Below, in pieces: positions 41,603 through 51,023 of a stretch of 64,000 nt of DNA. A program made the translations under genes and the position numbers. Origin of the DNA: Phormidesmis sp039820525. GTDB lineage: Bacteria; Cyanobacteriota; Cyanobacteriia; Phormidesmidales; Phormidesmidaceae. Every line of letters starts with the position of its first letter. The stretch's first letter is position 1. Location of the stretch: positions 62,001 to 126,000 of the forward strand of contig JBCBPY010000008.1 in assembly GCA_039820525.1 (NCBI GenBank), written 5' to 3'. Under the pieces are notes generated by a model. That model saw nothing but the letters and a program-made list of their open reading frames with translations, was not told where the DNA came from and ran no database searches.

Positions 41603-43024
41603 ATGGGACGACTTGAAGACAAAAGACTGCTCATTGTGGTTGATGAGGCAGACTACCGAGCGCTTCTATCTGATGTTTTTTTGCCTGAAATGCTAGTAGA
41701 GCATTTAGCAGATCGTGTCAGTGCTGCTGATTTGCATCTCTTAAATGCTGCGGCACATTGGGGCGAACAGATCCAAGAAATCGCAGTTTTTTCATGCTAC
41801 TCAGAAGACCGCTACAGCGAGATGTCCTACCTGGGTATTCGACTGATGGGCAGTGGTGTAGAGCGTGGCGCTAATATCTATGTGCGATCGCGCGATCGCA
41901 TGAGCTTGGTGGCTGACTTTTGCCCGACTCACATCGTTTTATGTACGCCTGAGGTCTCTGTTTTACAGTGGGCCACAAGAAATGACATTCCAAGCGTAGT
42001 GTTGCTGTCCGATTGGCAAGGTCCTTTGGGCTTGCGTCAGCAATGGCAGCATAATCGCCTCATTAAACTGCTCAATCACGACAGCGTGAAGTGGGTCGGC
42101 AATCACGGCATTTATGCCTGCAAAATACTAGAGTCTAGCGGCATTCGGTCTCAAAAAATAATTCCTTGGGAATGGCCGCAGCCGCAGTTTCTGAGTGAGT
42201 ACGTTTTACCGAAAGAAATTCGCGATGACCACGAGGTCATTAACCTGGCCTACGCGGGACCGATGTCCTTGCGATCGGGCATTTCTGATCTGGTCAATGC
42301 GGTGGGTCACATCCAAAAGCGCGGCGAAAGTAGGGTGCATCTGGATGTCATTATCGATGATGCCACCCGTTCAAAACTAACGACCGCCACTACCACCGAC
42401 ATGAGTACGAGCGATGAAGCTAGGTCCTCGTCGGCTTCGGCAACCAGCATGCCAGCGAATACACTACAAGACGACGACCGTTGCGATCGCGAAGACTACG
42501 TTTTACAGTTGCTGCAAATTCAGGCTGAACAGCTCGGTATTAGTCACTGCATCACGTTTTCTAGTGCGCTCTCGAGTGAACAAGTCGTGGCGCAAATGCG
42601 CGAGGCCGACTTAGTCGTCATTCCGGGGTGCGCCCACGATTTGCCCGTGGAGCCGCCGCAGAGCTTATTTATGGCCATGGCTGCCAGAACGCCTATCGTT
42701 GCGACTAGCCAGCCGCACTTTAAGAAATACCTTTCCCATGGCGTCAATGCCATGATTTTCCCGGTGGGCAATGATAAATCTATGGCTCACCGGATTGAGC
42801 GAGTGATGGGACAACCCCAGCAGTATGCTCAGCTGTCAGAGGCCTCAGAAATTTCGCTCTCCAAGCTCAAGGTGCCTGCTCGCTGGGATGAGCTGATTGA
42901 CCATTGGTTGACCTCTGGGGTCAAAAACGAGCAGTGGCTGTGTGACTGTGCATTTTCTTCGGGTCGTTACGAACCGCTCTCCCAGCTGGATAGTTCTATC
43001 CAAAGCTTGAGACATTCGGCTTAA
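41603..43024 (+). CDS. GT4-like glycosyltransferase
   Basis: 473 residues from the ATG at 41603; an in-frame ATG at 41543 would add 20 residues without conserved character. KRLLIVVDEADYRALL opens the first Rossmann half. In the second, VINLAYAGPMSLRSGISDLVNAV is the NDP-sugar domain start, and VVIPGCAHDLPVEPPQSLFMAMAARTPIVAT is the late GT4 motif, here with PPQS and F in place of the usual E-rich text. A Ser/Thr/Ala insert of about 40 residues (residues about 260-300) interrupts the domain. Assignment is moderate because the catalytic Glu are not in the standard position. Confidence 0.78.
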   Translation: MGRLEDKRLLIVVDEADYRALLSDVFLPEMLVEHLADRVSAADLHLLNAAAHWGEQIQEIAVFSCYSEDRYSEMSYLGIRLMGSGVERGANIYVRSRDRMSLVADFCPTHIVLCTPEVSVLQWATRNDIPSVVLLSDWQGPLGLRQQWQHNRLIKLLNHDSVKWVGNHGIYACKILESSGIRSQKIIPWEWPQPQFLSEYVLPKEIRDDHEVINLAYAGPMSLRSGISDLVNAVGHIQKRGESRVHLDVIIDDATRSKLTTATTTDMSTSDEARSSSASATSMPANTLQDDDRCDREDYVLQLLQIQAEQLGISHCITFSSALSSEQVVAQMREADLVVIPGCAHDLPVEPPQSLFMAMAARTPIVATSQPHFKKYLSHGVNAMIFPVGNDKSMAHRIERVMGQPQQYAQLSEASEISLSKLKVPARWDELIDHWLTSGVKNEQWLCDCAFSSGRYEPLSQLDSSIQSLRHSA

Positions 43025-43144
43025 GCCTCAACAGCTTTGCTTGTTTTGAATACTCACCTGTTCTCTTTTGTGACCATTGTTTCTGTGCCCTCTCGTCTGT
43101 TCATTAAAGATTTTTCTTCCTAAAAAGCATCTCTAAATACCCTC

Positions 43145-44428
43145 GTGGAAAATACACCGCCTGCGATCACCGTTTCAACTGTCCACCGTGCCAAAAATCA
43201 AGCGCAAATCGCCCTCTTTGAGCAGGGCTTCAGCGCCTTGAGTATCCTGTTTTTTGGCAATGGCGTTGGCACCATCCTGAATGAACACGAGCTGATTATG
43301 AAGCTCCTGCGCTACGCCATTTTTGGCATAGCTGTTTTGCTGATGGGCGCTCGTTGGCGAACCACACTCAGAACCATTTCTAAAGGGGGGCTGCTGTGGT
43401 TAGTCGTGGGACTGATGGTCGCGTCTATGGCCTGGTCCGTATCGCCGATCTACACCTCAGAGAGCATTCGAGGCGAGGTCTTGCCGATGACTGCTTTTGC
43501 GGCCTATTTCGCCTCGCGGTTTAACATCCGCCAGCAAATGAGAATTATTGCAGCAACCTTAGCGCTGGGCGCTTTTTTATCGCTGTTTTATGCTCTGGCT
43601 ATTCCGTCGGTGGGGCGTCACATTGGGGATAAGTTTGATGGTGCTTGGAAGGGCATCTACGCACAAAAAAACGTTTTTTCTAGCGTCATGGCCTTGACGA
43701 TGCTGGTATTTTTTATTCTTAGCCTCGCGAATAAAAACAGGCAGGAACGGTTTCTGGCTCGGTGCGGGCTAGTGTTTTCAATTTTGCTGATTTTGCTATC
43801 GACCTCGGTATCGGGTCTGATTGTATTTATTGTGCTTTTGCTGATTGTGTTGGCCTCGCGCCTCTTTCGCTGGCGAGGCCGGCGCAGCGTTTTACTGCTA
43901 GATGTGGGTGGCCTGATTGTGCTGTGTTTAGGGACGGTGCTCTCTGCGACTTGGCAGGGCATTGTGATTGGCTTAGGAAAAGACCCCACACTCTCAGCAC
44001 GTACCTATATTTGGTCAGGATCTATTGAAAAAATAATGGATCAGCCTTTGTTGGGGTATGGCCGGGCGGCTTTTTGGGTGCCGGGGAGTCAAGATGCTTG
44101 GGAAGTGGGCGCGCTGGCCGCTAGAGATTTTGTGCCCTCCCATGCTCACAATGGCTATATTGACGCTGCTTTAGACCTTGGTTTGATTGGCTTTGGTTTG
44201 TTTGTGTTGGGCTTGGTGATTAGCTTCGGGATGGCGCTGCGAAGGGCGTATCGAGCCAGTGAACCTGAGGACTTGTGGCCGTTTGCGTTTCTTACCTTGA
44301 TGATGATTTACAACATCACGGAGTCCGTATTGATGCTGCGTACGTCTTTGTACTGGGTGATGTATATGAGCATCTTTTTGTCTTTGCGGCGATGGCCTCG
44401 GCGATCGCGCGCCGAAAAAGCCCACTAA
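43145..44428 (+). CDS. O-antigen ligase/polymerase family protein (Wzy/WaaL-like)
   Basis: 427 residues from a GTG at 43145. About ten hydrophobic segments. The large periplasmic loop contains GRAAFWVPGSQDAWEV and FVPSHAHNGYIDAALDLGLIGF, where the His and the SHAHNGYIDA motif match the Wzy_C domain. It links repeat units to a chain or to a lipid acceptor in the periplasm. Its place with Wzc- and Wza-like proteins favours polymerase (Wzy). Confidence 0.9.
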   Translation: MENTPPAITVSTVHRAKNQAQIALFEQGFSALSILFFGNGVGTILNEHELIMKLLRYAIFGIAVLLMGARWRTTLRTISKGGLLWLVVGLMVASMAWSVSPIYTSESIRGEVLPMTAFAAYFASRFNIRQQMRIIAATLALGAFLSLFYALAIPSVGRHIGDKFDGAWKGIYAQKNVFSSVMALTMLVFFILSLANKNRQERFLARCGLVFSILLILLSTSVSGLIVFIVLLLIVLASRLFRWRGRRSVLLLDVGGLIVLCLGTVLSATWQGIVIGLGKDPTLSARTYIWSGSIEKIMDQPLLGYGRAAFWVPGSQDAWEVGALAARDFVPSHAHNGYIDAALDLGLIGFGLFVLGLVISFGMALRRAYRASEPEDLWPFAFLTLMMIYNITESVLMLRTSLYWVMYMSIFLSLRRWPRRSRAEKAH

Positions 44429-44467
44429 CCATTTCAATTCTTGACGACGATCACTAAAGAGCGACTT

Positions 44468-45463
44468 ATGAATAACTTGGGTGTTGTAGCGATTGGTCGC
44501 AATGAAGGCGAACGACTCATCCGCTGCTTAGCGTCTTTGCAAAAGCACCTCAGTGAAGGTGTGCCAATTGTTTACGTTGATTCTGGTTCTACGGACGGCA
44601 GCGTTGCGGCGGCAGCGGCCAGAGGTGTGAAGGTTGTGACGTTAGATATGTCGGTTCCTTTTACCGGTGCTCGCGCGAGGAATGCAGGATTTGACCATTT
44701 GATGGCCCAGTTTCCGCAGACTCAATACGTCCAGTTTATTGATGGTGACTGTGAAATTTTGCCTGGTTGGATCGAGGCCGGTGTCTCTGCTTTGGAGGCA
44801 ACCCCTGAGCTGGCGATTGTCTTTGGTCGCCTGCGGGAGCGCTCTCCAGAAGCGTCGCCCTATAACCAGCTGGCTGATTTGGAGTGGAATGTTCCTGTGG
44901 GGGAGGCGTTGGCCTGCGGTGGAATTTCTTTGATGCGATCGCAGCCGCTCCAGTCAGTGGGTGGCTTTAATCCCAAGATGATTTGTGGTGAAGAGCCAGA
45001 GCTATGCATTCGTCTGCGTCAGCAGGGCTGGAAATTGCGCCGCATAGAGGCTGATATGGCGCTCCATGACATTGATATGCATCGCTTTGGTCAGTGGTGG
45101 AAGCGCTCTATTCGGGGCGGCTGGGCAGTTGGCGAGGGCTTCGACATGTACGGCAATACCGCCGAGCAATATATGCGAAAAGAAAACTTCAGTGGCTGGC
45201 TGTGGGGCGTTGGCGTGCCGGTCGTAGCGATCACGTTGGCATTTTTCACAAAGGGCCTCACGCTGCTGTTGCTAGCGGTATATGCCCCTCTCATGTGGAA
45301 AATTTACCGCTACCGTCTTCAGCGCGGCGATAGCGTAAAGGCTTCTGCCATTTACGCATTCTTTTGTGTGGTGTCTAAAGTGCCTCAGGCGATGGGCCAA
45401 GGTCAGTACTGGCTGAACCGCTTGCAGAATAAGACGGCTACCTTGATTGAGTACAAAGGTTGA
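44468..45463 (+). CDS. Glycosyltransferase family 2 with C-terminal membrane segments
   Basis: 331 residues from the ATG at 44468 (AAGAG upstream). NLGVVAIGRNEGERLIRCL and IVYVDSGSTDGSV form the GT2 start; YVQFIDGDCEIL contains the DxD metal site; GGFNPKMICGEEPELCIRLRQ and ALHDIDMHRFGQWW are later motifs. A hydrophobic stretch (GVPVVAITLAFFTKGLTLLLLAVYAPLM) lies near residue 265. It follows the polymerase gene by 39 bases and probably shares its transcript. Confidence 0.9.
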   Translation: MNNLGVVAIGRNEGERLIRCLASLQKHLSEGVPIVYVDSGSTDGSVAAAAARGVKVVTLDMSVPFTGARARNAGFDHLMAQFPQTQYVQFIDGDCEILPGWIEAGVSALEATPELAIVFGRLRERSPEASPYNQLADLEWNVPVGEALACGGISLMRSQPLQSVGGFNPKMICGEEPELCIRLRQQGWKLRRIEADMALHDIDMHRFGQWWKRSIRGGWAVGEGFDMYGNTAEQYMRKENFSGWLWGVGVPVVAITLAFFTKGLTLLLLAVYAPLMWKIYRYRLQRGDSVKASAIYAFFCVVSKVPQAMGQGQYWLNRLQNKTATLIEYKG

Positions 45464-45606
45464 GCGGATATGGTTCCGCAGACAAGGTCAAGGCGGATGC
45501 GGTTTATCAGATACGGTGGGTTAATCAGAAGATGTGGCAAAGTGCCGGCACTACAGCTGCTAGCAGCTATGGCGTGCAAATGTCTGAAAGACTTTTACAC
45601 GCTCAC

Positions 45607-45647
45607 AAACCTCAAAGGTAGTGCGCGTTGCTTGACCTTTGAGGTTT
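45607..45647. terminator. Perfect 13-bp stem terminator
   Basis: AAACCTCAAAGGT (45607-45619) pairs with ACCTTTGAGGTTT (45635-45647) around a 15-base loop, between the convergent ends of a GT2 gene (plus) and the next GT2 gene (minus). Runs of three T/A at the stem ends suit termination in both directions. Confidence 0.85.
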
Positions 45648-45650
45648 CTA

Positions 45651-45682
45651 GTTGTTGTCTCAGTAGGTTGTTGTCTCAGTAG
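45651..45682. repeat. 16-bp perfect tandem duplication
   Basis: GTTGTTGTCTCAGTAG at 45651 repeated without change at 45667, right after the terminator and 20 bases before the stop codon of the minus-strand GT2 gene. Confidence 0.95.
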
Positions 45683-45701
45683 TCAGCGTAGCGTTAGTCG
45701 C

Positions 45702-46898
45702 TTACGCCTTATCCGACCGCGCTTCTCGATGGGTGCGTACCCACTCTACCTGGGGCTCGCGAATGAATTTTAGGTAAACCGGTACCTTCCATAGAATGTA
45801 CAGCGGGGCTCTGAGCAGTGTTTTGAACGCGAGGTCTGACTGGGCGAATCTAGCCCATGCTGACCCTATTGCTACCATCAACGCTATGCCTTCGCCGTAG
45901 CATATCCAAGCCGGTAGCCAAAATCCGCTGAAGCCTGAGACGAAGGTCAGTACAAGACTGATGCTCGCCCACAGTACAACTAACAGGGAGAGTGGCGGAA
46001 TGAGGAGATCTAAGGCAATGGCTAGTAAGTCTAACCGACCTTGCTGCAACGCCTGACTAAAGAGCTGGGGGCAGTAGCGAGTAATGAGCTGCAAATGGCC
46101 GTGTTCCCAGCGAGTGCGCTGGATTTGAGCGGCGGCGTCATTAGGTGGCAGTGGGCCGACTACTGTCACATGAGGGCACAGCGCAGGTGGCGTACCGGCA
46201 ATGGCTAAGTCAAATCCTAGCTTCATATCTTCAACAATAGAGCCGCTGGCCAAATCGATGGAGGTAATCACAGACCAGGGAAAAGCCATACCCGTTCCGG
46301 TGAGTAGGCACGGCAGATGAAACTGCTTAAGGCCGAGCGGTCTGACCAAGTTTTTCACCTTAAAGGCAAAGGCAGAGACGGCTTCTTTCAGGCTGGGGCT
46401 TGCGGGCTTATCAATCAGATAAACGCCTTGAACAGGACGCTGTTGTGCGATCGCAGCCTTAGCCAAATCGCGAACCGACCCCTGTTTGAACTGACAGTCT
46501 GCATCTACCATCACCACTGCACTGGGCGGAGAGGCTGCCATAAACCGCAATCCGCAATCGAGGGCATACCCTTTGCCTCGCTTAATTTGATCCGCACGTT
46601 CTAATACGGTAGCGCCGGCTTGGCGGGCGATCTGAGCCGTATTATCTGTGCAGTTATCTGCGACTACAATCAGCCGGTCTTGCGGCATGAGCTGTGGGGT
46701 GAGGGTTGCTAGCGTGCTGGCAATGACTGCCGATTCGTTATGAGCAGGCATCAATACCGTGACGGCGAACTCTGGATTAACTCTCACTGAGGGGGTAGGC
46801 CGTCGTGATAGCAGGGCACCTAAACATTCAATCAGGAGGACCGCACAGGGAAGGCTCAGCGCGATCGCAATGACGAGAAAAAGGAGTTGAAACACCAT
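45702..46898 (-). CDS. Glycosyltransferase family 2, processive type with membrane helices
   Basis: 398 residues from the ATG at 46898. A membrane helix opens the protein (FQLLFLVIAIALSLPCAVLLI). FAVTVLMPAHNESAVIASTL and LIVVADNCTDNTAQIAR are GT2 starts, MVDADCQF contains DxD, SIVEDMKLGFDL contains ED and IQRTRWEHGHLQL contains the QxxRW motif. Two or three C-terminal membrane helices follow. QxxRW is typical of processive or membrane-associated GT2 enzymes. It is the last gene of the minus-strand polysaccharide operon, after the Wza-like gene. Confidence 0.9.
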   Translation of the reverse strand: MVFQLLFLVIAIALSLPCAVLLIECLGALLSRRPTPSVRVNPEFAVTVLMPAHNESAVIASTLATLTPQLMPQDRLIVVADNCTDNTAQIARQAGATVLERADQIKRGKGYALDCGLRFMAASPPSAVVMVDADCQFKQGSVRDLAKAAIAQQRPVQGVYLIDKPASPSLKEAVSAFAFKVKNLVRPLGLKQFHLPCLLTGTGMAFPWSVITSIDLASGSIVEDMKLGFDLAIAGTPPALCPHVTVVGPLPPNDAAAQIQRTRWEHGHLQLITRYCPQLFSQALQQGRLDLLAIALDLLIPPLSLLVVLWASISLVLTFVSGFSGFWLPAWICYGEGIALMVAIGSAWARFAQSDLAFKTLLRAPLYILWKVPVYLKFIREPQVEWVRTHREARSDKA

Positions 46899-46963
46899 AT
46901 GGGAAGCGCTAGCAAAAGGCCAGAAGTGGCAGAACAATAAATAAGTAATTCAACGAAGTCAGG

Positions 46964-47043
46964 CATTCAACGGGCCAATCATTCAATGGGCCAGTCATTC
47001 AATGGGCCAGCTATTCAACAGGCCAATCATTCAACAAGCGCGA
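46964..47043. repeat. 16-bp tandem repeat, five copies
   Basis: Units start at 46964, 46980, 46996, 47012 and 47028; the consensus is CATTCAATGGGCCAGT. It lies in the gap between the Wza-like gene and the GT2 gene. Confidence 0.93.
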
Positions 47044-47132
47044 TGTGTTTCTTTGTGCTGCACCCGCACAAGTGACTTCAGCATTGGAAAATGGAAGCAA
47101 ATCGGCTTTTAGTGAAGCGTCACGGCTCAACC

Positions 47133-48293
47133 TTAAAGGCCGAAAATTCTGAGTAAATTGAGTGGATTGAAAACGCGCCCAATCCCGTCTACAACCGATA
47201 AGTAGCCGCGCTTGGCAACGACCACCACGTCTCCTTCTCTGACCTGGTAGTCGTCAACCAGATTGCTCAAGTCAACGTCCTCTTTTTCAATCTGTCCGTT
47301 TTCGTTTTGCCTAACTAGGCTCACACTCGATAGCTGGGCATCTGTTGTCGGGCCGCCTGCGATCGCCACCGCGCTAGAAATAGAGCTATCTGGCGGCACG
47401 GCTATTTCACCAGGAGACACCACTTCGCCAATAACTTTTACACGCACCGTGCTAGGCGCAAGGCTAGAGCTTGCGAGGGTTCTCCGATCAATCTCATCGC
47501 CCGATAGCTCTGGAATAAAAATAGAGTCACCATCCCGCAGCCCAATATCCGCAGTGCCTGCATCGGAAGTAATCGCGTCCCATAGGTTTAAAGAGAGCGT
47601 CTCGACCTGCCCGCCAGCTAAAGGACGTCGAACCACCACCTGCCTGATATCCGCATCACGGGTGATGCCACCTGCTAAGAGCACCGCAGAACTCAGGGTG
47701 GGCAAGGCTGGCCGCTCGCCAATCTGTGCATCTGTACCGCCGCTCCCTAACGGATTGCCATTAGAGCTAGTGAGGCTGCTCAGCTGGATAGGGCCTGGGC
47801 GATGAACCGCGCCGGAGACGGTCACGACTACAGGGCGCATGGTCACCAGGCCAACGCTCACAACCGGATCGACTAAGTACTCTCTCAGTTGCTGCATCAA
47901 AACACCACTGAGCTGATTAGCCGTCATGCCGCTAGCCCGGACTCGTCCGGTCAGCGGTAGCGTGACGGTGCCATCCGGCAAGAGTGCTAGCGTCCCTGTA
48001 AATTCTGGGTAGCCGATGACAGATAGCGAAATTTGATCGCCAGGCCCCAGAATATAGGTCGCATTGCTGTAGCTAGACGCGATGGCGGGGTTGATGGCTG
48101 GCTGCGCGGGCTGCAGATTGCCGATGGGTGCGCTGACGGGCTGCTGAGTATTTGGGGTGGGTTGATTAAAGGTGGGTTGACCCGTAATTTGTGCCATCGT
48201 AGGACGCTGAGTTCCCACAGTGCTTAGGGTTGCCAGCGTGACCACTGTTGATGTAGTGCCTAAAACCCGAAATAAAAAAGAAACACGCGACAT
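47133..48293 (-). CDS. Polysaccharide export protein, Wza-like
   Basis: 386 residues. A signal peptide (VTLATLSTVGTQRPTMAQ) is followed by a Gln/Pro/Asn linker. Poly_export domain: YILGPGDQISLSVIGYPEF, LLPDGTVTLPLTGRV and REYLVDPVVSV. Two SLBB-like regions follow (VSGAVHRPGPIQLSS ... and VKVIGEVVSPGEIAVPPDSS). No lipobox Cys is visible, so it is not a lipoprotein like E. coli Wza; cyanobacterial homologues often lack it. It forms the periplasmic and outer-membrane exit for the polymer. It lies 173 bases after the kinase gene. Confidence 0.92.
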   Translation of the reverse strand: MSRVSFLFRVLGTTSTVVTLATLSTVGTQRPTMAQITGQPTFNQPTPNTQQPVSAPIGNLQPAQPAINPAIASSYSNATYILGPGDQISLSVIGYPEFTGTLALLPDGTVTLPLTGRVRASGMTANQLSGVLMQQLREYLVDPVVSVGLVTMRPVVVTVSGAVHRPGPIQLSSLTSSNGNPLGSGGTDAQIGERPALPTLSSAVLLAGGITRDADIRQVVVRRPLAGGQVETLSLNLWDAITSDAGTADIGLRDGDSIFIPELSGDEIDRRTLASSSLAPSTVRVKVIGEVVSPGEIAVPPDSSISSAVAIAGGPTTDAQLSSVSLVRQNENGQIEKEDVDLSNLVDDYQVREGDVVVVAKRGYLSVVDGIGRVFNPLNLLRIFGL

Positions 48294-48466
48294 ACGTAAA
48301 GGTCCTAAGGCTCTAGATAAATGCTTTGTTATTGAAACTTTTGAAACGCTAGCAACACAGCGTTTTAACCTGCTCTGCTGCTTGGGGCGATGCTGTAGGG
48401 GGATAACACCTGTCTTTAATCTGTTTTTAAATAGCGCTATCAGCGCAGCTTGCCTGGTGTGAGTGC

Positions 48467-50722
48467 CTAGCGATAGCTATTGGCTTCGGCACGTTCAGGG
48501 ACGTCGGCTAAGGACGCGGGCTTTTCTGACAAGCGACCTTTTGCGATACGAGCGGTTCGACTCGCCAGGTCGGTGAGTTCTCTGGCATCGTAAGAGTATT
48601 CGCCAAAGTCATTTTTGCTATCGACGCCGTTAGCCACTAAGCCCAACACGGGTGCGCCGGAACGCTCCAGCAGAGACTTAGCTGCGATCGCACGGTCGTA
48701 GCTTACATGGCGTGGGCGCATGACCATCAGTACGCCGTCTGCCAAGCTGCCAAGGACAGCAGCATCTGCCGAGCCTGTTAAGGACGGCGTATCGAAGATA
48801 ACGTAGTCAAACTGCTCACGGAACAGCTCAATAAGCGCGGCCATTCGCTCAGAGTCCAGCAAGGCCATTGGGTTCGGTGGAACAACCCCTGCGGTCATCA
48901 CCGTGAGATTTTCGGTGACGGGCTGAAGTGCTTTTTCCAAACTGCCCTCACCGACCAACACATGGCTGAGGCCCACAGCGTTGATTAAATTCCAGAGATG
49001 GTGCTGGCTAGGCGATCGCATATCTGCGTCTACCAGGAGTACGCGGCGGTTGGTTTGTGCGATCGCTGCTGCCAGGTTTGCAGAGACTTCGGACTTGCCT
49101 TCATCCTCCACAGAGCTGGTCATCACCAGCGCTTTCAGCTTTTTATCGGAGCTAATAAAGCGCAAGTTAGCTTGGAGCATCTGATACGAGCCAGACAAAA
49201 TGGGATACAGGCTCTCTAGTGTAATAATGCGCCTAGACGGCATCCCATCAATCTCAGCAGCATCTTCAGGCAGCTCGTAGCCCTGCGGCAGCTCAAATCG
49301 AGGAATCACACCCAGCAATACGTAGCCAAAGATTTTTTCGCCGTCTTTAACCGTCTTGAGCGTGCGGTCAATCAAGTCTAGGAAGAAGGCTGTTGCAACC
49401 CCTAGGAAAGCCCCGACGACGCCACCGGCTAGCAGATACTTCAGCTGTCCTTCTACTGTGGGATCTTCTGGTGGTACCGCCAGCTCAATGATGTGCGCAT
49501 TACCCACTTTACGGTTTTCCGCTAGGCGAATTTCTTGCAGTCGTTGGCGCAGGGTTTCGTAGGTGCCCTGTGCAGAATCTCGCTGCTGACGCAATTCAGT
49601 TTGATTTTGTTCTAACCCAGGGAAGATAGACCCTTTCTGCTGATACGCATCTCTAGTGGAAATAAGCGTAGCCAGCTGGTTGGCTGTGCTAGAACGATTT
49701 ACCTCTGCCTGCACCAGCTGTTCTGCCAGCTTTTCGTCAATAGCACTCATGCTGGCAAGCGCGCCTGCATTGGGACTGCCCACGACCTCGGTCACACGGT
49801 TTCTCAAGACGCCAATCAGGGCAGATTCTTGCCGCTGGAGTGCGCGTACAGAAGGATGCCTAGGCGTGTAGCGCGTCATAGCAGTGGCCAGATCCGAGCG
49901 AACACCCTGCAACTGTGCGAGTGCTGACTGTACAGCAGGCGACTGATTAACAGCCGCGAGCCCTAGGGCTTCTTGCCCGCTCATGCCCAGCTTGCGAGAG
50001 AGTTCACTTGCTTCGCTTTGAGCCTCTACCAGTTCAATTTGAGTTTGGCTAATCTGGCTTTCTAGACTAGCGATAGCTGTAACGGTAGCACCGGCTTCTT
50101 CCGGCAGTGCAATGATGCCGTTGTCCTCATTGAATTGCTTAAGCGCTTCGCTGAGTCTTTCGGCCTCTTCTTGGGCTCGGGGCAGCTCATCTTCTAAAAA
50201 GCGCCGCGCGGCCATCACTTCAGAGCGGTTGCTGCTGACGTTGGCTTCAATGTAGGAGCGCATGATTTGGTTAACTACGGCTGCTGACAGCTCAGGCTGC
50301 CCAGACCGATAGGACACTGTGATTAAGTCCGTATCAGGCAGCGGCGCAACGGCCAAATCGCTAGCGAGCGCGGAGGGCTTTACCGGGAGCCCGTCAGCGT
50401 CTCGAAGGTCTAGGGCACGAATGGTGTCTTCTAAGATGGGCAACGAAAAAATGATTTCCGATTGCGTTGCGAGCGGATCACCGGTTTGCTTCAGGGATTT
50501 AAGACTCCCTAAGTCTTGGCTAACCCCTGTAAGAGAGGCCGTTTGGTCTGGTTGTAAAAGCAGTTTAGCGCCTGCTTCGTACAGTGGTTTTTGGGTGAAT
50601 GCGGCTCCTAAAGAGGCCATGAGGGTGGCTGCAAAAACGACTGTTGCCGGTTTCCAGCGGCGTTTCAACACCAGCCAGTAGCGCTGCAAGTCAATTTCTT
50701 CAATCCGTTCTTCGTAGACCAT
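48467..50722 (-). CDS. Wzc-like tyrosine autokinase / chain-length regulator
   Basis: 751 residues. The Wzz part starts EEIDLQRYWLVLKRRWKPATV, with a first membrane segment at about 28-46 and a second (YLLAGGVVGAFLGVATAFFL) near 425-445; a long coiled coil lies between. The kinase part has SSVEDEGKSEVSANLAAAI (Walker A; Glu follows GKS where Thr is usual), VLLVDADMRSP (Walker A') and FDYVIFDTPSL (Walker B). The C-terminus is short and has only a few Tyr (EYSYDARE and the final NSYR), in contrast to the Tyr cluster of Wzc. It would control chain length and export with Wzy and Wza. Confidence 0.93.
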   Translation of the reverse strand: MVYEERIEEIDLQRYWLVLKRRWKPATVVFAATLMASLGAAFTQKPLYEAGAKLLLQPDQTASLTGVSQDLGSLKSLKQTGDPLATQSEIIFSLPILEDTIRALDLRDADGLPVKPSALASDLAVAPLPDTDLITVSYRSGQPELSAAVVNQIMRSYIEANVSSNRSEVMAARRFLEDELPRAQEEAERLSEALKQFNEDNGIIALPEEAGATVTAIASLESQISQTQIELVEAQSEASELSRKLGMSGQEALGLAAVNQSPAVQSALAQLQGVRSDLATAMTRYTPRHPSVRALQRQESALIGVLRNRVTEVVGSPNAGALASMSAIDEKLAEQLVQAEVNRSSTANQLATLISTRDAYQQKGSIFPGLEQNQTELRQQRDSAQGTYETLRQRLQEIRLAENRKVGNAHIIELAVPPEDPTVEGQLKYLLAGGVVGAFLGVATAFFLDLIDRTLKTVKDGEKIFGYVLLGVIPRFELPQGYELPEDAAEIDGMPSRRIITLESLYPILSGSYQMLQANLRFISSDKKLKALVMTSSVEDEGKSEVSANLAAAIAQTNRRVLLVDADMRSPSQHHLWNLINAVGLSHVLVGEGSLEKALQPVTENLTVMTAGVVPPNPMALLDSERMAALIELFREQFDYVIFDTPSLTGSADAAVLGSLADGVLMVMRPRHVSYDRAIAAKSLLERSGAPVLGLVANGVDSKNDFGEYSYDARELTDLASRTARIAKGRLSEKPASLADVPERAEANSYR

Positions 50723-51023
50723 GAGTCCCTAAACCTTGATGTCTTAAAAGGTGATGCCCGCTTGATTTGGCAATGCAACCTAGCTGCACTCAGCTAATAG
50801 GACGTGGCTACGATTCGCAAAGTTTCCTGGTTTTCCTTGAGACGTATGAAGACTATAAGAAGGCGATCAGCCAGAAGTTTAACAGCGCTACACAAACATC
50901 TGACCTGTGCTGCTGTAGCGAGCATTGAATGACTTTTTCCCCTCAGTTAAATCGCTCTAGAGGGTTCGCCTAGCAAAGTCCAGCCAATGCTCAATGCGTT
51001 TGCTCTCTTTACTCTTGTTTGGT
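50723..51023. other. Gap between the WcaF-like and Wzc-like genes
   Basis: 301 bases; both flanking genes are on the minus strand. TATAGT at 50857-50852 (minus) could be a -10 box for the kinase gene, but I see no matching -35. I see no repeats or terminator of note. Confidence 0.4.

Noticed and set aside
41404..41634. 76-codon frame on the minus strand
   Set aside because: It overlaps the GT4-like gene start, and its translation resembles no family.
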